From: Propionispora sp. 2/2-37
GTDB taxonomy: Bacteria > Bacillota > Negativicutes > Propionisporales > Propionisporaceae
Direction: 5' to 3'
DNA length: 64,000 nt
Assembly: GCF_001298735.1 (NCBI RefSeq)
Contig: NZ_CYSP01000007.1
Coordinates: 62,001 to 126,000 of the forward strand
Position 1 is the first letter of the stretch; each line of letters begins with the position of its first letter. The position numbers were made by a program, and so were the translations under genes. Below are positions 54,208 through 64,000 of the stretch, piece after piece. The notes beneath the pieces were generated by a model, which made no database searches, had not been told where the DNA came from, and saw nothing but the letters and a program-made list of their open reading frames with translations.

Positions 54208-54651
54208 CTACCGGACATCCTTCGTATCAAAATCAGAAGAATTGACAATGACTTCCTGGGTGGCCGGTGCCTGCAGGTGAATAGTTAACAAATTATCTTT
54301 TTCACTGACTCTGCGTTTGGTCAAACTGATTTCACCGTAACCTGCCCGGCTTCCGGGAAATTCCAGGCTAAGCCGCAACGTATATCCCTGGGGTACCCGG
54401 AATTCAAATACTTCACCCGAAGATTGTGAAGGAATAGTAAAAGACCTGCCCATGCCGGACAGACGAACGGTATCCAGTTTTGCTCCCCAAAACGGATACT
54501 GCCAGAAATAATCCGGATTATCAATAACAACATGTACCTTCACGTTTACCAAATCACTTTCAGCTGCTGCTGAATGACTGACGGGGAAATATAAAGCCAA
54601 TAATACCACGATGGAACAAACTATCCCCCAACACTTACTTTTCAGCATCAT
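54208..54651 (-). CDS. Secreted protein of unknown function
   Basis: 147 residues with a clear signal peptide (about 1-30, hydrophobic core then SHSAAAES). The mature part looks beta-rich: VNVKVHVVIDNPDYFWQYP, VRLSGMGRSFTIP, LRLSLEFPGSRAGYGEISL. I do not recognise the family. It is divergent from htrA (205 bp between starts) and has GGAGG before ATG 54651, so it may be an envelope partner of that protease. That is only positional inference. Confidence 0.75.
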   Translation of the reverse strand: MMLKSKCWGIVCSIVVLLALYFPVSHSAAAESDLVNVKVHVVIDNPDYFWQYPFWGAKLDTVRLSGMGRSFTIPSQSSGEVFEFRVPQGYTLRLSLEFPGSRAGYGEISLTKRRVSEKDNLLTIHLQAPATQEVIVNSSDFDTKDVR

Positions 54652-54791
54652 TCTTCTCCTCCAATCCGCATTATCTTTACCTTCCTGTCGTGCTTATTAT
54701 TTACTTTTCTTTATTGCAAATAGATTTCCTTGTTCCCATCTGAATTAAATGACAGGCTTCAGTACTATTTGTAACCGGCTCTGCAAAACTA

Positions 54792-54825
54792 CTGTCATAC
54801 AAATGTCATAACTATGGATTATACT
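54792..54825 (+). promoter_or_regulatory. Pho-box promoter of htrA
   Basis: The best of the three: direct repeats CTGTCATACAA (54792-54802) and ATGTCATAACT (54803-54813), then 11 bp from ATGTCA to -10 TATACT (54820-54825). The predicted start is about 54832 and the htrA ribosome-binding site begins at 54845, giving a very short leader. Confidence 0.78.
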
Positions 54826-54856
54826 ATTGAATACTATGTAAAATGGAGGGATTCTT

Positions 54857-55915
54857 TTGAACGCATTTGTTAAGAAATTCACCCTTTTCACTCTACTATT
54901 TGCCATATTGAGTATGTCTGCCATAACGAATGTCAGTAATGCGGCCACAATTAATCCTTTTTTTGATAATAGCCAGTCAAGCGCCCGTAATACCTATGTT
55001 GTTCAGGCTGTTAAAAACGTCGGACCGGCCGTTGTCGGCATTTCCAATAAAGCTTATGTAAGAGATAATTTTGATCAAAAAGTGTTGATTGAGACAGGAG
55101 TAGGCTCAGGTGTTATCTTTAACTCCAATGGCTATATCGCAACAAATTACCATGTCATTCAAGGTGCGCAGGAAATTGTTGTTTCCCTTGCCGACGGCCG
55201 CACGGTAAACGGTAAGTTACTGGGGGCCGATCCCGCCACCGATTTGGCTGTGGTGAAAGTGGATGTATCCGGCCTGCCTTCCGTAACCTTTGGTGATTCC
55301 AGTACACTGATGATCGGTGAACCGGCCATTGCCATCGGTAATCCTCTGGGAATGGAATTCAGCGGCAGTGTTACCGTCGGCGTAATCAGCGCCTTAAACC
55401 GGACTATTGAAATCGGCGACCGCAAATTCAATTTGATTCAAACCGATGCCGCCATCAATCCGGGAAATTCCGGTGGAGCACTGGTTAATGCCGATGGACA
55501 GGTGATTGGTATCAACAGTGCCAAAATTTCAGCTGACGGCGTGGAAGGTATGGCATTTTCCATTCCTATTAATTCCGCCCGGCCGATTCTGCAGGCTTTA
55601 GTGGAAAAGGGAAAGGTTGTCCGCTCGTATCTGGGCGTCGGCGTATGGGACAAAAATGCAGCCGCCCGTTATGGTTACAGCCTGCAGATTGACAATGGTG
55701 TATATGTTATGCGCGTAGAAGCTGACGGACCGGCCAGCCAGTTTATCCGCCAGGGGGACATTATTACCAAAGTAAACGGCACAGCCGTTGATTCGGTAGC
55801 CGACCTGCGTAAAATATTAGACGATATTCCGGTAAATACCAAAATCACTGTGGAAATTGTTCGCAACGGAAAAACGATGACCGTCAGCCCGACTGTCAGA
55901 GAAATGCCAAATTAA
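54857..55915 (+). CDS. htrA: HtrA/DegP-family serine protease
   Basis: 352 residues: N-terminal signal or membrane anchor (about 5-29), trypsin-like protease domain (about 45-235) with H99 (IATNYHVI), D129 (ATDLAVVKV) and S205 (PGNSGGAL), and one PDZ domain (about 250-350). It degrades or refolds damaged proteins outside the inner membrane. The start is TTG 54857 with GGAGGG 6 bases upstream. The Pho-box promoter suggests induction by phosphate limitation, although an OmpR-family envelope-stress regulator with a similar site is also possible. Confidence 0.95.
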   Translation: MNAFVKKFTLFTLLFAILSMSAITNVSNAATINPFFDNSQSSARNTYVVQAVKNVGPAVVGISNKAYVRDNFDQKVLIETGVGSGVIFNSNGYIATNYHVIQGAQEIVVSLADGRTVNGKLLGADPATDLAVVKVDVSGLPSVTFGDSSTLMIGEPAIAIGNPLGMEFSGSVTVGVISALNRTIEIGDRKFNLIQTDAAINPGNSGGALVNADGQVIGINSAKISADGVEGMAFSIPINSARPILQALVEKGKVVRSYLGVGVWDKNAAARYGYSLQIDNGVYVMRVEADGPASQFIRQGDIITKVNGTAVDSVADLRKILDDIPVNTKITVEIVRNGKTMTVSPTVREMPN

Positions 55916-55940
55916 TCGCCTGCGGATCCAGGCTTGTAAT

Positions 55941-55980
55941 AGAGACAGGGATAAAAATATTTCTGTCTCTATTGTTTTTT
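55941..55980 (+). terminator. htrA terminator
   Basis: 8-bp stem AGAGACAG / CTGTCTCT with a 14-nt A/T-rich loop, then ATTGTTTTTT. It runs directly into the TetR operator of the next unit. Confidence 0.75.
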
Positions 55981-56007
55981 ATAAACTAAAATACTATAAT
56001 AGTTTAT
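55981..56007. promoter_or_regulatory. TetR operator copy 1 (before tetR)
   Basis: 27-bp site ATAAACTA-N11-TAGTTTAT with perfect arms, 40 bp before the tetR start. The same sequence recurs before the efflux operon, which identifies it as the likely binding site of this repressor. Confidence 0.8.
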
Positions 56008-56046
56008 AGGTAACCACGATCTACTATTATCATTACAGGTGAATAT

Positions 56047-56628
56047 ATGAAAGATATAAAAAATCTAATTCTGGATAAAGCCAAAAACCGGCTGGACCGG
56101 TTTGGTTTCAAAAAAACAACCATGGATGAAATCAGCCGGGACTGCAGAATTTCCAAAAAAACGGTATACGAGCATTTTAAAGACAAGGAAGATTTATTTA
56201 CCTGCCTGTTAACCCGGGAATGCCATAGCGCAATAGAAACCATCTTCTCCAGGATGGGTGACATACCGAATCCTTTAGAACGCCTGATACAACTGATTCG
56301 GACAGCCGTCGAATTTTTTAATGAAGATACCTTTATAACCAGACTGCTGAAAGACGATGACGACTTGTTTTCAGCCTTTTTAAACCGCAAATATCACGCT
56401 ATGATTGATGAGGAAATTATATTAAAGATTGCACAAATCATTCAGGAGGGAAAAGAAAAGGGAATCTTCCGGGATGTGGATGAAAAAGTGTTCGGCTATG
56501 CCGGATTCCGTCTGTTTCAGGCCTTCAGCTACATGCGCACCTGTGCCCTTTCCCCGGAAACTGAGGAGCAGGAATATTACACGGCCGCGTTAATTGATTT
56601 CATTATTCATGCAATTATTAAGAAATAA
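56047..56628 (+). CDS. TetR-family repressor of the RND efflux operon
   Basis: 193 residues: helix-turn-helix (about 8-55: FKKTTMDEISRDCRISKKTVYEHFKDKEDLF) and a ligand-binding C-terminal domain. AGGTGA precedes the ATG. It is upstream of and collinear with an RND adaptor and pump, and both promoters carry the same 27-bp operator. Local repression relieved by a pump substrate is the straightforward reading. Confidence 0.93.
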   Translation: MKDIKNLILDKAKNRLDRFGFKKTTMDEISRDCRISKKTVYEHFKDKEDLFTCLLTRECHSAIETIFSRMGDIPNPLERLIQLIRTAVEFFNEDTFITRLLKDDDDLFSAFLNRKYHAMIDEEIILKIAQIIQEGKEKGIFRDVDEKVFGYAGFRLFQAFSYMRTCALSPETEEQEYYTAALIDFIIHAIIKK

Positions 56629-56674
56629 CTTTAGTGCTGTGCCCTACTCACGGCTTTAGTTTATTTTGTCCTAA

Positions 56675-56701
56675 ATAAACTAAAATACTAATATGGTTTA
56701 T
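56675..56701. promoter_or_regulatory. TetR operator copy 2 (before RND adaptor)
   Basis: ATAAACTA-N11-TGGTTTAT, 30 bp before the adaptor start. It matches copy 1 at both arms except one base, and shares the inner AAATACTA. Confidence 0.8.
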
Positions 56702-56730
56702 TTGATTTTATGTATGGAGGAGACAAGTAA

Positions 56731-57798
56731 ATGAATACACGGTTAGTCCGCTACACAGTTCTGCTAACGCTTAGCATATTTTTTATCAGCGGTTGTTCCG
56801 GCACAACAGCCGTTAAGGAAGCAATTCCTCTGGTCCGCACCCAAACCATCCATTTTAATCAAACTGATCAACAGGCCAGTTATTCCGGTGAAGTGCGGGG
56901 ACGGTATGAAACACAATTATCCTTCCAGACAGGAGGAAAAATCATTAAGAGACTGGTAGAAAGCGGTAACACCGTAAAAGCCGGGGATATACTGATGGAG
57001 ATTGATGCCAAAGATATTCAGCAAACGGTAAACAGCGGTTCTGCTCAGCTTGCTTCCGCGCAGTCACAGCTAACATTAGCCCGCAATAATCTGGAACGCT
57101 ACACTAGATTATATGAACAGGGTGCCATCAGCCGCGCCCAGCTCGACCAATACCAGAGTTCCTATGATGTGGCACTTTCTGCCGTTCAACAAGCATCGGC
57201 CCAATACAATCAAGGCACCAACCAGTTGGGCTACAGCACCTTGACTGCCGACAGCAACGGTATTATTTCCAATATTACGGCCGAAGCCGGTCAAGTCGTC
57301 AGCGCGGGCCAGTCTGTTTTAACCCTGGTAAAAGACGGCGAACGGGAAGTTGAAATCAATATTCCTGAAAATCATGTTGAAAGCCTGCGCCATGCCGGGC
57401 AGGTTCAAGTAAGCTTTTGGGCCCTGCCAGGCATTGTCACTAATGGTGAAATCCGGGAAATCTCCCCGGTAGCCGATAAAGTAACCAGAACCTATACCGT
57501 CCGTATCCATCTTGTCAGCCCTCCGCCCAATTTACAGCTGGGTATGACAGCCACTGTAACGGCCGCAAATGTTAGCGCCCAGCCATCGGTCTATATTCCT
57601 CTGTCTGCCATTTACCAAACCGGAGATACGCCCAATGTATGGGTCATCAACGAAGGCCAGGTAACACTGCATCCCGTCAAAGTCGGGTCTTTCGGCGACG
57701 GAAAAATCCAGGTTCTTGACGGTTTACAGGATGGCGATATCATTGTTTGTGCCGGAGTCCAAAAATTACACGAGGGACAGAAGGTGCGCTATGAATAA
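56731..57798 (+). CDS. RND efflux periplasmic adaptor (HlyD/AcrA-like lipoprotein)
   Basis: 355 residues: lipoprotein signal with lipobox cysteine C22 (FFISGC), barrel-sandwich/lipoyl half motifs (SFQTGGKIIKRLVESGNTVKAGDIL and SNITAEAGQVVSAGQSVLTLV) flanking a short alpha-helical hairpin (about 105-160), then beta-barrel and membrane-proximal domains. It links the inner-membrane RND pump to an outer-membrane channel, evidence for a diderm envelope. No TolC-like gene is in the window. GGAGGAG precedes ATG 56731. Confidence 0.94.
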   Translation: MNTRLVRYTVLLTLSIFFISGCSGTTAVKEAIPLVRTQTIHFNQTDQQASYSGEVRGRYETQLSFQTGGKIIKRLVESGNTVKAGDILMEIDAKDIQQTVNSGSAQLASAQSQLTLARNNLERYTRLYEQGAISRAQLDQYQSSYDVALSAVQQASAQYNQGTNQLGYSTLTADSNGIISNITAEAGQVVSAGQSVLTLVKDGEREVEINIPENHVESLRHAGQVQVSFWALPGIVTNGEIREISPVADKVTRTYTVRIHLVSPPPNLQLGMTATVTAANVSAQPSVYIPLSAIYQTGDTPNVWVINEGQVTLHPVKVGSFGDGKIQVLDGLQDGDIIVCAGVQKLHEGQKVRYE

Positions 57799-60700
57799 GC
57801 TGAATCTATCGGAATGGGCACTACAGCATAAACAGTTAGTCTATTTTTTTATTGTAATTATTTTTATTGCCGGCATTTTATCTTATCGGCAGTTGGGACG
57901 AATGGAAGACCCTGATTTCGTCATTCGCCAAATGGTTGTATCCGTTTCCTGGCCGGGTGCCAGCGCCCGTGAGATTGAAGAGCAGGTAACCGACAAAATC
58001 GAGAAAAAGTTACAGGACACACCTGGCCTGGATTATCTAAAAAGCTATTCTCAGCCAGGGAAATCCGTTATCTATGTAACTTTAAAAGATACGGTAGCGG
58101 AAAACGATGTACGGCCAACCTGGCTTGAAGTCCGCAATATGGTTAACGACATAAAGAGCACCCTGCCGCAGGGTGTTGTCGGCCCTGCCTTTAATGACCG
58201 TTTTGATGACGTGTTCGGCAGCATCTACGCGCTTACCGCCGATGGCTATTCTTATGAGGAAATGCGTGATCAGGCGGAAAAAATAAGACGTAATTTACTC
58301 GGCGTAAATAATGTAAAAAAAGTGGATTTACTCGGCGTACAACCGGAAAAAATTTACATTGAAATGGAAAGCAGCAAATTAGCCCAGCTAGGTCTTGATC
58401 CCAATCTGATCATGAATGCGGTGAAAACACAAAGTGCCATGTCGGCCTCCGGTATGGTCGAAACGGCTTCAGACAACATCTATGTCAGAGTCAGCGGAAT
58501 ATTTGAAAATATAGAGGATTTAAAGAACCTGCCCATCCGGGCAAACGACCGGACATTCCGGTTAGGCGATATTGCTTCCATCCAGCGCAGCTATAGCGAT
58601 CCCATTGAGCCGAAAATGTTTTTCAACGGTCAGCCGGCAATCGGGATTGCCGTTTCGATGAACAAAGGAGGCAACATTCTGACGCTGGGACAGCAACTGG
58701 AAGAAACCATTACCCAAATCAAACAGGATTTACCGCTGGGACTCGAAATCAGCCAGGTATCCAACCAGCCTAAAGTGGTAAAAGAATCCATCGGTGAATT
58801 TGTGAATTCGTTAAAAGAAGCCATTATCATCGTTCTTGTCGTCAGTTTTTTAAGTCTCGGCTTCCGGTCGGGTATTGTCGTTGCTCTTTGCATTCCCTTG
58901 GTTATTGCGGGCATCTTTGTCTGCATGAATATATTCGGCATTGACCTGCACAAAGTATCTTTAGGCGCTCTTATCATTGCTCTGGGCCTTTTGGTTGACG
59001 ATGCCATTATTGCCGTAGAAATGATGACCGTGAAACTTGAACAAGGCTGGGGACGCATGGAAGCCGCCTGCTATGCTTATACGGCCACCGCCTTTCCCAT
59101 GCTTACGGGAACCTTGATTACCTGCGCCGGATTTATTCCCATCGGTTTTTCCAAAGGATCGGCATCCGAATTTACCAGCAGCATTTTCACCGTCGTTACC
59201 ATTGCCCTGTTACTATCCTGGATTGTATCCGTTATAGTCGCTCCGTTGCTCGGTTTTAAATTGATAAAACCCAAACATATGGCCGGCCAGGGGCATAACA
59301 GCTATGATTCCCGTTTTTACCGCATCTTCCGTCAAACATTAACCTGGTGCCTCAACCACCGTAAACTGGTCATTAGCGCCACCGTACTATCTTTTGTGGC
59401 TTCCCTGTTTTTATTAACGCTAGTCAAGCAGGAATTTTTCCCGCCCTCGGTCCGCCCGGAAATTATCGTTGAAATGACATTACCGGAGGGGTCATCCTTG
59501 CAAGCAACTGAACAGGAAGCACAAAAACTCGCAGCCCAGCTCACCGGGAATTCCAATATCGAAAATTACAGCTATTATGTCGGCGAAGGAGCTCCCCGTT
59601 TCGTTTTAACCACCGAACCCAAACTGCCTGCCAGCAATTATGCCCAGTTTGTGATTGTTGCCAAGGACCTTACCGCCAGAGAAACACTAATTAACGATAT
59701 TAATACCTTATTTGCCAATGATTTTTCCAGTGTGCGCGGCCATATTAAGCTTATCCAGACGGGTCCGCCGTCACCATATCCGGTTATGCTGCGGGTTAGC
59801 GGCTACGATCATGAAAAAGTACGGGAAATTGCCGAGCAAGTTGGTACTGTTATGGCTGCAAATCCTAATCTTTACGATATAAACTTTGATTGGAATGAAA
59901 AAAATAAAGTTATGCACCTGGCTATTGATCAGGATAAAGCCCGATTATTGGGTATAGACAGCCAAACTTTGGCTCTCGATTTACAAACTCAATTATCAGG
60001 ATCTTCTATCGGTGAATTTTATGAACAAGATAAAACGGTAGGTATCGTTTTCCGCCTGGATTATCAAAACCGTAAAAATTTAGCTCAGATTAAAGATCTT
60101 CCTATTCCGGTCGGCAACGGTAAATTTGTTCCTTTGGACCAGATTGCCACAATCGAATATGCAGCGGAAGAAGGGTTGATCTGGCGCCGTGATTTAAAAC
60201 CCACCATTACCGTTCAAGCCGATGTTTCAGCAGCGGTTACCGGCAATGACGCTACCAAAGCCGTCTATAATGAGTTAAAACCACTGCGGGACAGTCTGCC
60301 GGCCGGTTACAGCATTGCTATCGGCGGCTCGCTGGAACGAAGCCAGCAGGCTATGGAATTTTTGCTGCAGCCTGTACCGGTGATGATTTTACTGATTCTT
60401 ATCTTCCTCATGATACAACTGCAGAAAATCTCGTTAACGACGCTAACTGTTTTTACGGCTCCACTGGGAATTATCGGTGTCAGCCTATCCATGCTGCTCA
60501 CCAGGCAACCTATAGGCTTTGTTGCCGAACTTGGTATTTTAGCACTTGGCGGCATGATTATCCGTAATTCGGTCATTTTAATCGATCAAATTGAACAGCA
60601 TATTAAAAGCGGTGAATCCCCCCGGGATGCTATCATTGATTCGGCGATTTTGCGTTTTCGCCCGATTATGCTGACCGCCGCCGCTGCCATCTTAGGGATG

Positions 60701-60832
60701 ATCCCCCTGATTCCCAGTAATTTCTGGGGACCGATGGCTGTAGCCATCGCCGGCGGATTGCTTGGTGCTACCATTTTAACCCTTTTGGTCTTGCCGACCA
60801 TGTATGCAGCCTGGTTTAAAATTAAGCCTTAA
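57791..60832 (+). CDS. RND efflux transporter (AcrB/MdtB-like)
   Basis: 1013 residues with typical RND layout: helix 1, large periplasmic loop, helices 2-7, second large loop, helices 8-12. The proton-relay aspartate pair is present (GLLVDDAIIAVE). Tripartite partner is the adaptor just upstream, whose stop it overlaps by 8 bp. The start is ATG 57791 with AAGGTG four bases upstream. A longer frame reaching into the adaptor gene is not used. Substrates are unknown. RND pumps of this length export drugs, solvents or metabolites. Confidence 0.95.
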   Translation: MNKLNLSEWALQHKQLVYFFIVIIFIAGILSYRQLGRMEDPDFVIRQMVVSVSWPGASAREIEEQVTDKIEKKLQDTPGLDYLKSYSQPGKSVIYVTLKDTVAENDVRPTWLEVRNMVNDIKSTLPQGVVGPAFNDRFDDVFGSIYALTADGYSYEEMRDQAEKIRRNLLGVNNVKKVDLLGVQPEKIYIEMESSKLAQLGLDPNLIMNAVKTQSAMSASGMVETASDNIYVRVSGIFENIEDLKNLPIRANDRTFRLGDIASIQRSYSDPIEPKMFFNGQPAIGIAVSMNKGGNILTLGQQLEETITQIKQDLPLGLEISQVSNQPKVVKESIGEFVNSLKEAIIIVLVVSFLSLGFRSGIVVALCIPLVIAGIFVCMNIFGIDLHKVSLGALIIALGLLVDDAIIAVEMMTVKLEQGWGRMEAACYAYTATAFPMLTGTLITCAGFIPIGFSKGSASEFTSSIFTVVTIALLLSWIVSVIVAPLLGFKLIKPKHMAGQGHNSYDSRFYRIFRQTLTWCLNHRKLVISATVLSFVASLFLLTLVKQEFFPPSVRPEIIVEMTLPEGSSLQATEQEAQKLAAQLTGNSNIENYSYYVGEGAPRFVLTTEPKLPASNYAQFVIVAKDLTARETLINDINTLFANDFSSVRGHIKLIQTGPPSPYPVMLRVSGYDHEKVREIAEQVGTVMAANPNLYDINFDWNEKNKVMHLAIDQDKARLLGIDSQTLALDLQTQLSGSSIGEFYEQDKTVGIVFRLDYQNRKNLAQIKDLPIPVGNGKFVPLDQIATIEYAAEEGLIWRRDLKPTITVQADVSAAVTGNDATKAVYNELKPLRDSLPAGYSIAIGGSLERSQQAMEFLLQPVPVMILLILIFLMIQLQKISLTTLTVFTAPLGIIGVSLSMLLTRQPIGFVAELGILALGGMIIRNSVILIDQIEQHIKSGESPRDAIIDSAILRFRPIMLTAAAAILGMIPLIPSNFWGPMAVAIAGGLLGATILTLLVLPTMYAAWFKIKP

Positions 60833-60841
60833 CGCAAAGAG

Positions 60842-60886
60842 AAAAAGAGACAAATCACCCGAATCATGGTGTGACTTGTCTCTTTT
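60842..60886 (+). terminator. Terminator of the RND operon
   Basis: AAAAGAGACAA-TCAC / GTGA-CTTGTCTCTTTT stem with a small mismatch and a 13-nt loop, 10 bp after the pump gene. Confidence 0.85.
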
Positions 60887-61119
60887 ACAATTCATAATAA
60901 TCCCTAACTATAAAGCATATTTACCCAAAGGCCCTATAAACCTTCTAATCTTTTAACTGATACGGCACGGTTGTAACTATCACATTTTCCCTTAAAATAA
61001 GTGTTGTCCTCAATATCCATCCTGTTTGATTGTGATTTTCGTATAGAAAAGTATTTTAGCCATTTCATCAATTATAAAGCAAATTAAAGTGAATATCTCC
61101 TTACAGTAGAACTTGTATA
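60887..61119. other. Intergenic region between RND pump and gyrB
   Basis: About 230 bp of A/T-rich DNA between converging transcripts. I see no ORF with a ribosome-binding site, no RNA gene and no repeat beyond the flanking terminators. Confidence 0.5.
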
Positions 61120-61159
61120 AACATAAGGCACTACGTTAAAAAACTTAGTGCCTTATGTT
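61120..61159 (-). terminator. gyrB terminator
   Basis: Perfect 14-bp stem AACATAAGGCACTA / TAGTGCCTTATGTT with a 12-nt loop, seven bases after the gyrB stop. Downstream on the minus strand is a weak TTTATAC tract. Confidence 0.7.
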
Positions 61160-61166
61160 ATAGACT

Positions 61167-63131
<1,965 letters not shown>

Positions 63132-63136
<5 letters not shown>

Positions 63137-63392
63137 ATTCTTCCTCATCCTCTTCCGGTATATGACCGGCCCGTTTTTTTAACGTCAATGAAGAAATAGC
63201 TGATAAATATACAACTTTATCGGTTAAAACAAAACTCTTGGGATTATTATCCGAAATATCAATGATCATTTGCTCATCCTTCATTGTTTTTAAAAACTCA
63301 TTATTAACATTCGATTTTCCGGACCGCAGATCATTAATGGCAATCACATTTTTTAACGGAATAACGGTATCAGCCCCTAGATGCAAAAACAT
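63132..63392 (-). CDS. remB: RemB/YaaB-like DUF370 protein
   Basis: 86 residues, starting MFLHLGADTVIPLKNVIAIND. DUF370 proteins related to RemA/RemB of Bacillus, where RemA is a ring-forming DNA-binding activator of matrix genes and yaaB sits between recF and gyrB, as here. The exact role of RemB is less clear. It overlaps the upstream DUF721 gene by 23 bp, and GGAGGAAACCGT precedes its ATG. Confidence 0.92.
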
Positions 63393-64000
63393 ACGGTTTC
63401 CTCCTGATTTTTTGCAAAGTGAGATTCACAGTCTCTGCTGTGAGTTCTTCCGGTTTCTTAGCATGTATTAACATGGCCAGTGTCGTAGTCTGTACGGCAT
63501 CGGCTTGTCCACTCTGAATCGCATAATCCATGGCCAGGCGGGAGATAAGCTCATTTTTCGCCCGGTCAAATTCAAACCTGGTGCAATCAATATATTTTTT
63601 TAGTTCATCATAAGTAAACCAGGGAGCTTCCAGCAGCATCCTTCTAATGTCTTTTACTGTTTCTTGCCGCAGGATTCGCCTGCAAACAGCACAATAAGTC
63701 TCATCGGGAGGGCAAAGTGTACCACACTCTGCGCAGGAATGCCAGTGAGCCATCTTTTTTAATTTTTGAAAAGCCAGTGATTTTTTAGTGAATACCGCCA
63801 GTCTTTTTTGTAAAGCCGGGTCGGTAACATTACCGGTAACAGCATCTATCATGGTCAGCTCTGTTGCATCCAAACGCACGGCAGCTAATTTTTGTTTCAT
63901 CGGGACGACTACATCCGCCTCTTTTTCATTCTTACAATATTTCAAATATCCTGCCTGAAAACGGATATCCTTGACAATTTTTTCGCCGACAAACTGATTA
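63370..64000 (-). CDS. DUF721 (DciA-like) protein with zinc ribbon, N-terminus beyond window edge
   Basis: The frame is open to the right edge (NQFVGEKIVKDIRFQAGYLKY continues to the TTG at 63945), so the gene is truncated here. The first visible part matches the end of the DUF721/DciA domain, whose members load replicative helicase in bacteria lacking DnaC/DnaI or act near the origin. It continues into a two-CxxC zinc ribbon (CAECG, CAVCRR) and a helical C-terminus. Its place before remB-gyrB fits the recF-DUF721-gyrB order of origin regions. Confidence 0.85.
   Translation of the reverse strand, partial: NQFVGEKIVKDIRFQAGYLKYCKNEKEADVVVPMKQKLAAVRLDATELTMIDAVTGNVTDPALQKRLAVFTKKSLAFQKLKKMAHWHSCAECGTLCPPDETYCAVCRRILRQETVKDIRRMLLEAPWFTYDELKKYIDCTRFEFDRAKNELISRLAMDYAIQSGQADAVQTTTLAMLIHAKKPEELTAETVNLTLQKIRRKPYVFASRG

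Noticed and set aside
54720..54760. Fourth Pho box facing the secreted-protein gene
   Set aside because: Only one half-site (CTGTCATT on the minus strand) is present. The second repeat and a spaced -10 are missing.

Overview
This window looks like chromosome from an anaerobic, diderm, spore-forming Firmicute of the Negativicutes (Sporomusaceae-like). This is inferred from gene content and protein style, not from a search. The evidence is: Firmicute-type AddAB, LCP, remB and gyrB genes with GGAGG ribosome-binding sites; an RND efflux pump with a lipoprotein adaptor, which fits an outer membrane; a Met8-type dehydrogenase leading the tetrapyrrole operon; and mid-range GC. I see no phage, insertion sequence or CRISPR array. 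The right edge (DUF721/DciA-like, RemB-like, GyrB) is the typical oriC-proximal dnaA-recF-gyrB neighbourhood.

Layout. 1-7.7 kb (minus): a chemosensory operon headed by its own TetR regulator, in the order tetR-cheY-cheA-cheW-mcp-cheR-cheB-PAS protein, with a perfect palindromic operator in front of tetR and an intrinsic terminator between mcp and cheR. 7.7-8.3 kb: a candidate small RNA behind a Pho-box promoter, then two tRNA-Ser genes with a consensus promoter and a terminator. 8.3-11.5 kb: corA with a leader ORF and operator, a small NrdD-like protein, a Pho-box-driven 28-residue membrane peptide, an EVE-domain protein and a GNAT acetyltransferase. 11.6-26.4 kb (minus): GH18 protein, degenerate polysaccharide deacetylase, EamA transporter, sbcD, sbcC, addB and addA, tightly packed from EamA onward. 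26.6-31.4 kb: iron-containing alcohol dehydrogenase overlapping a GGDEF-EAL protein, isochorismatase-like hydrolase, REC-GGDEF protein. 31.4-33.6 kb: small unknown gene and an SbmA/YddA-type ABC exporter. 33.7-40.5 kb (minus): sirC/met8-hemA-hemC-cobA/hemD-hemB-hemL. 40.6-47 kb: PBP2, LCP protein, MFS transporter with a divergent LysR regulator, RNase H1. 47-51 kb: a structured intergenic region, two convergent HD-GYP proteins, CopZ-like protein, GH18 lipoprotein. 51.3-55.9 kb: unknown gene, amidohydrolase, Gfo/Idh/MocA oxidoreductase, secreted protein, Pho-box-driven HtrA protease. 56-60.8 kb: TetR repressor and RND pump sharing one operator sequence. 61-64 kb (minus): DUF721, remB, gyrB.

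How the parts connect. Signalling is prominent: a complete chemosensory set and four c-di-GMP turnover proteins (GGDEF-EAL, REC-GGDEF, two HD-GYP). Three promoters (near 7.9, 10.0 and 54.8 kb) share the same geometry: two 11-bp CTGTCATA-like direct repeats, then exactly 11 bp from the second TGTCA element to a -10 hexamer. This is the layout of classical PhoB boxes and suggests a phosphate-starvation regulon covering a candidate small RNA, a tiny membrane peptide and HtrA. The candidate RNA carries an unpaired CUCCUCC motif complementary to Shine-Dalgarno sequences. I regard it as the most novel object in the window.
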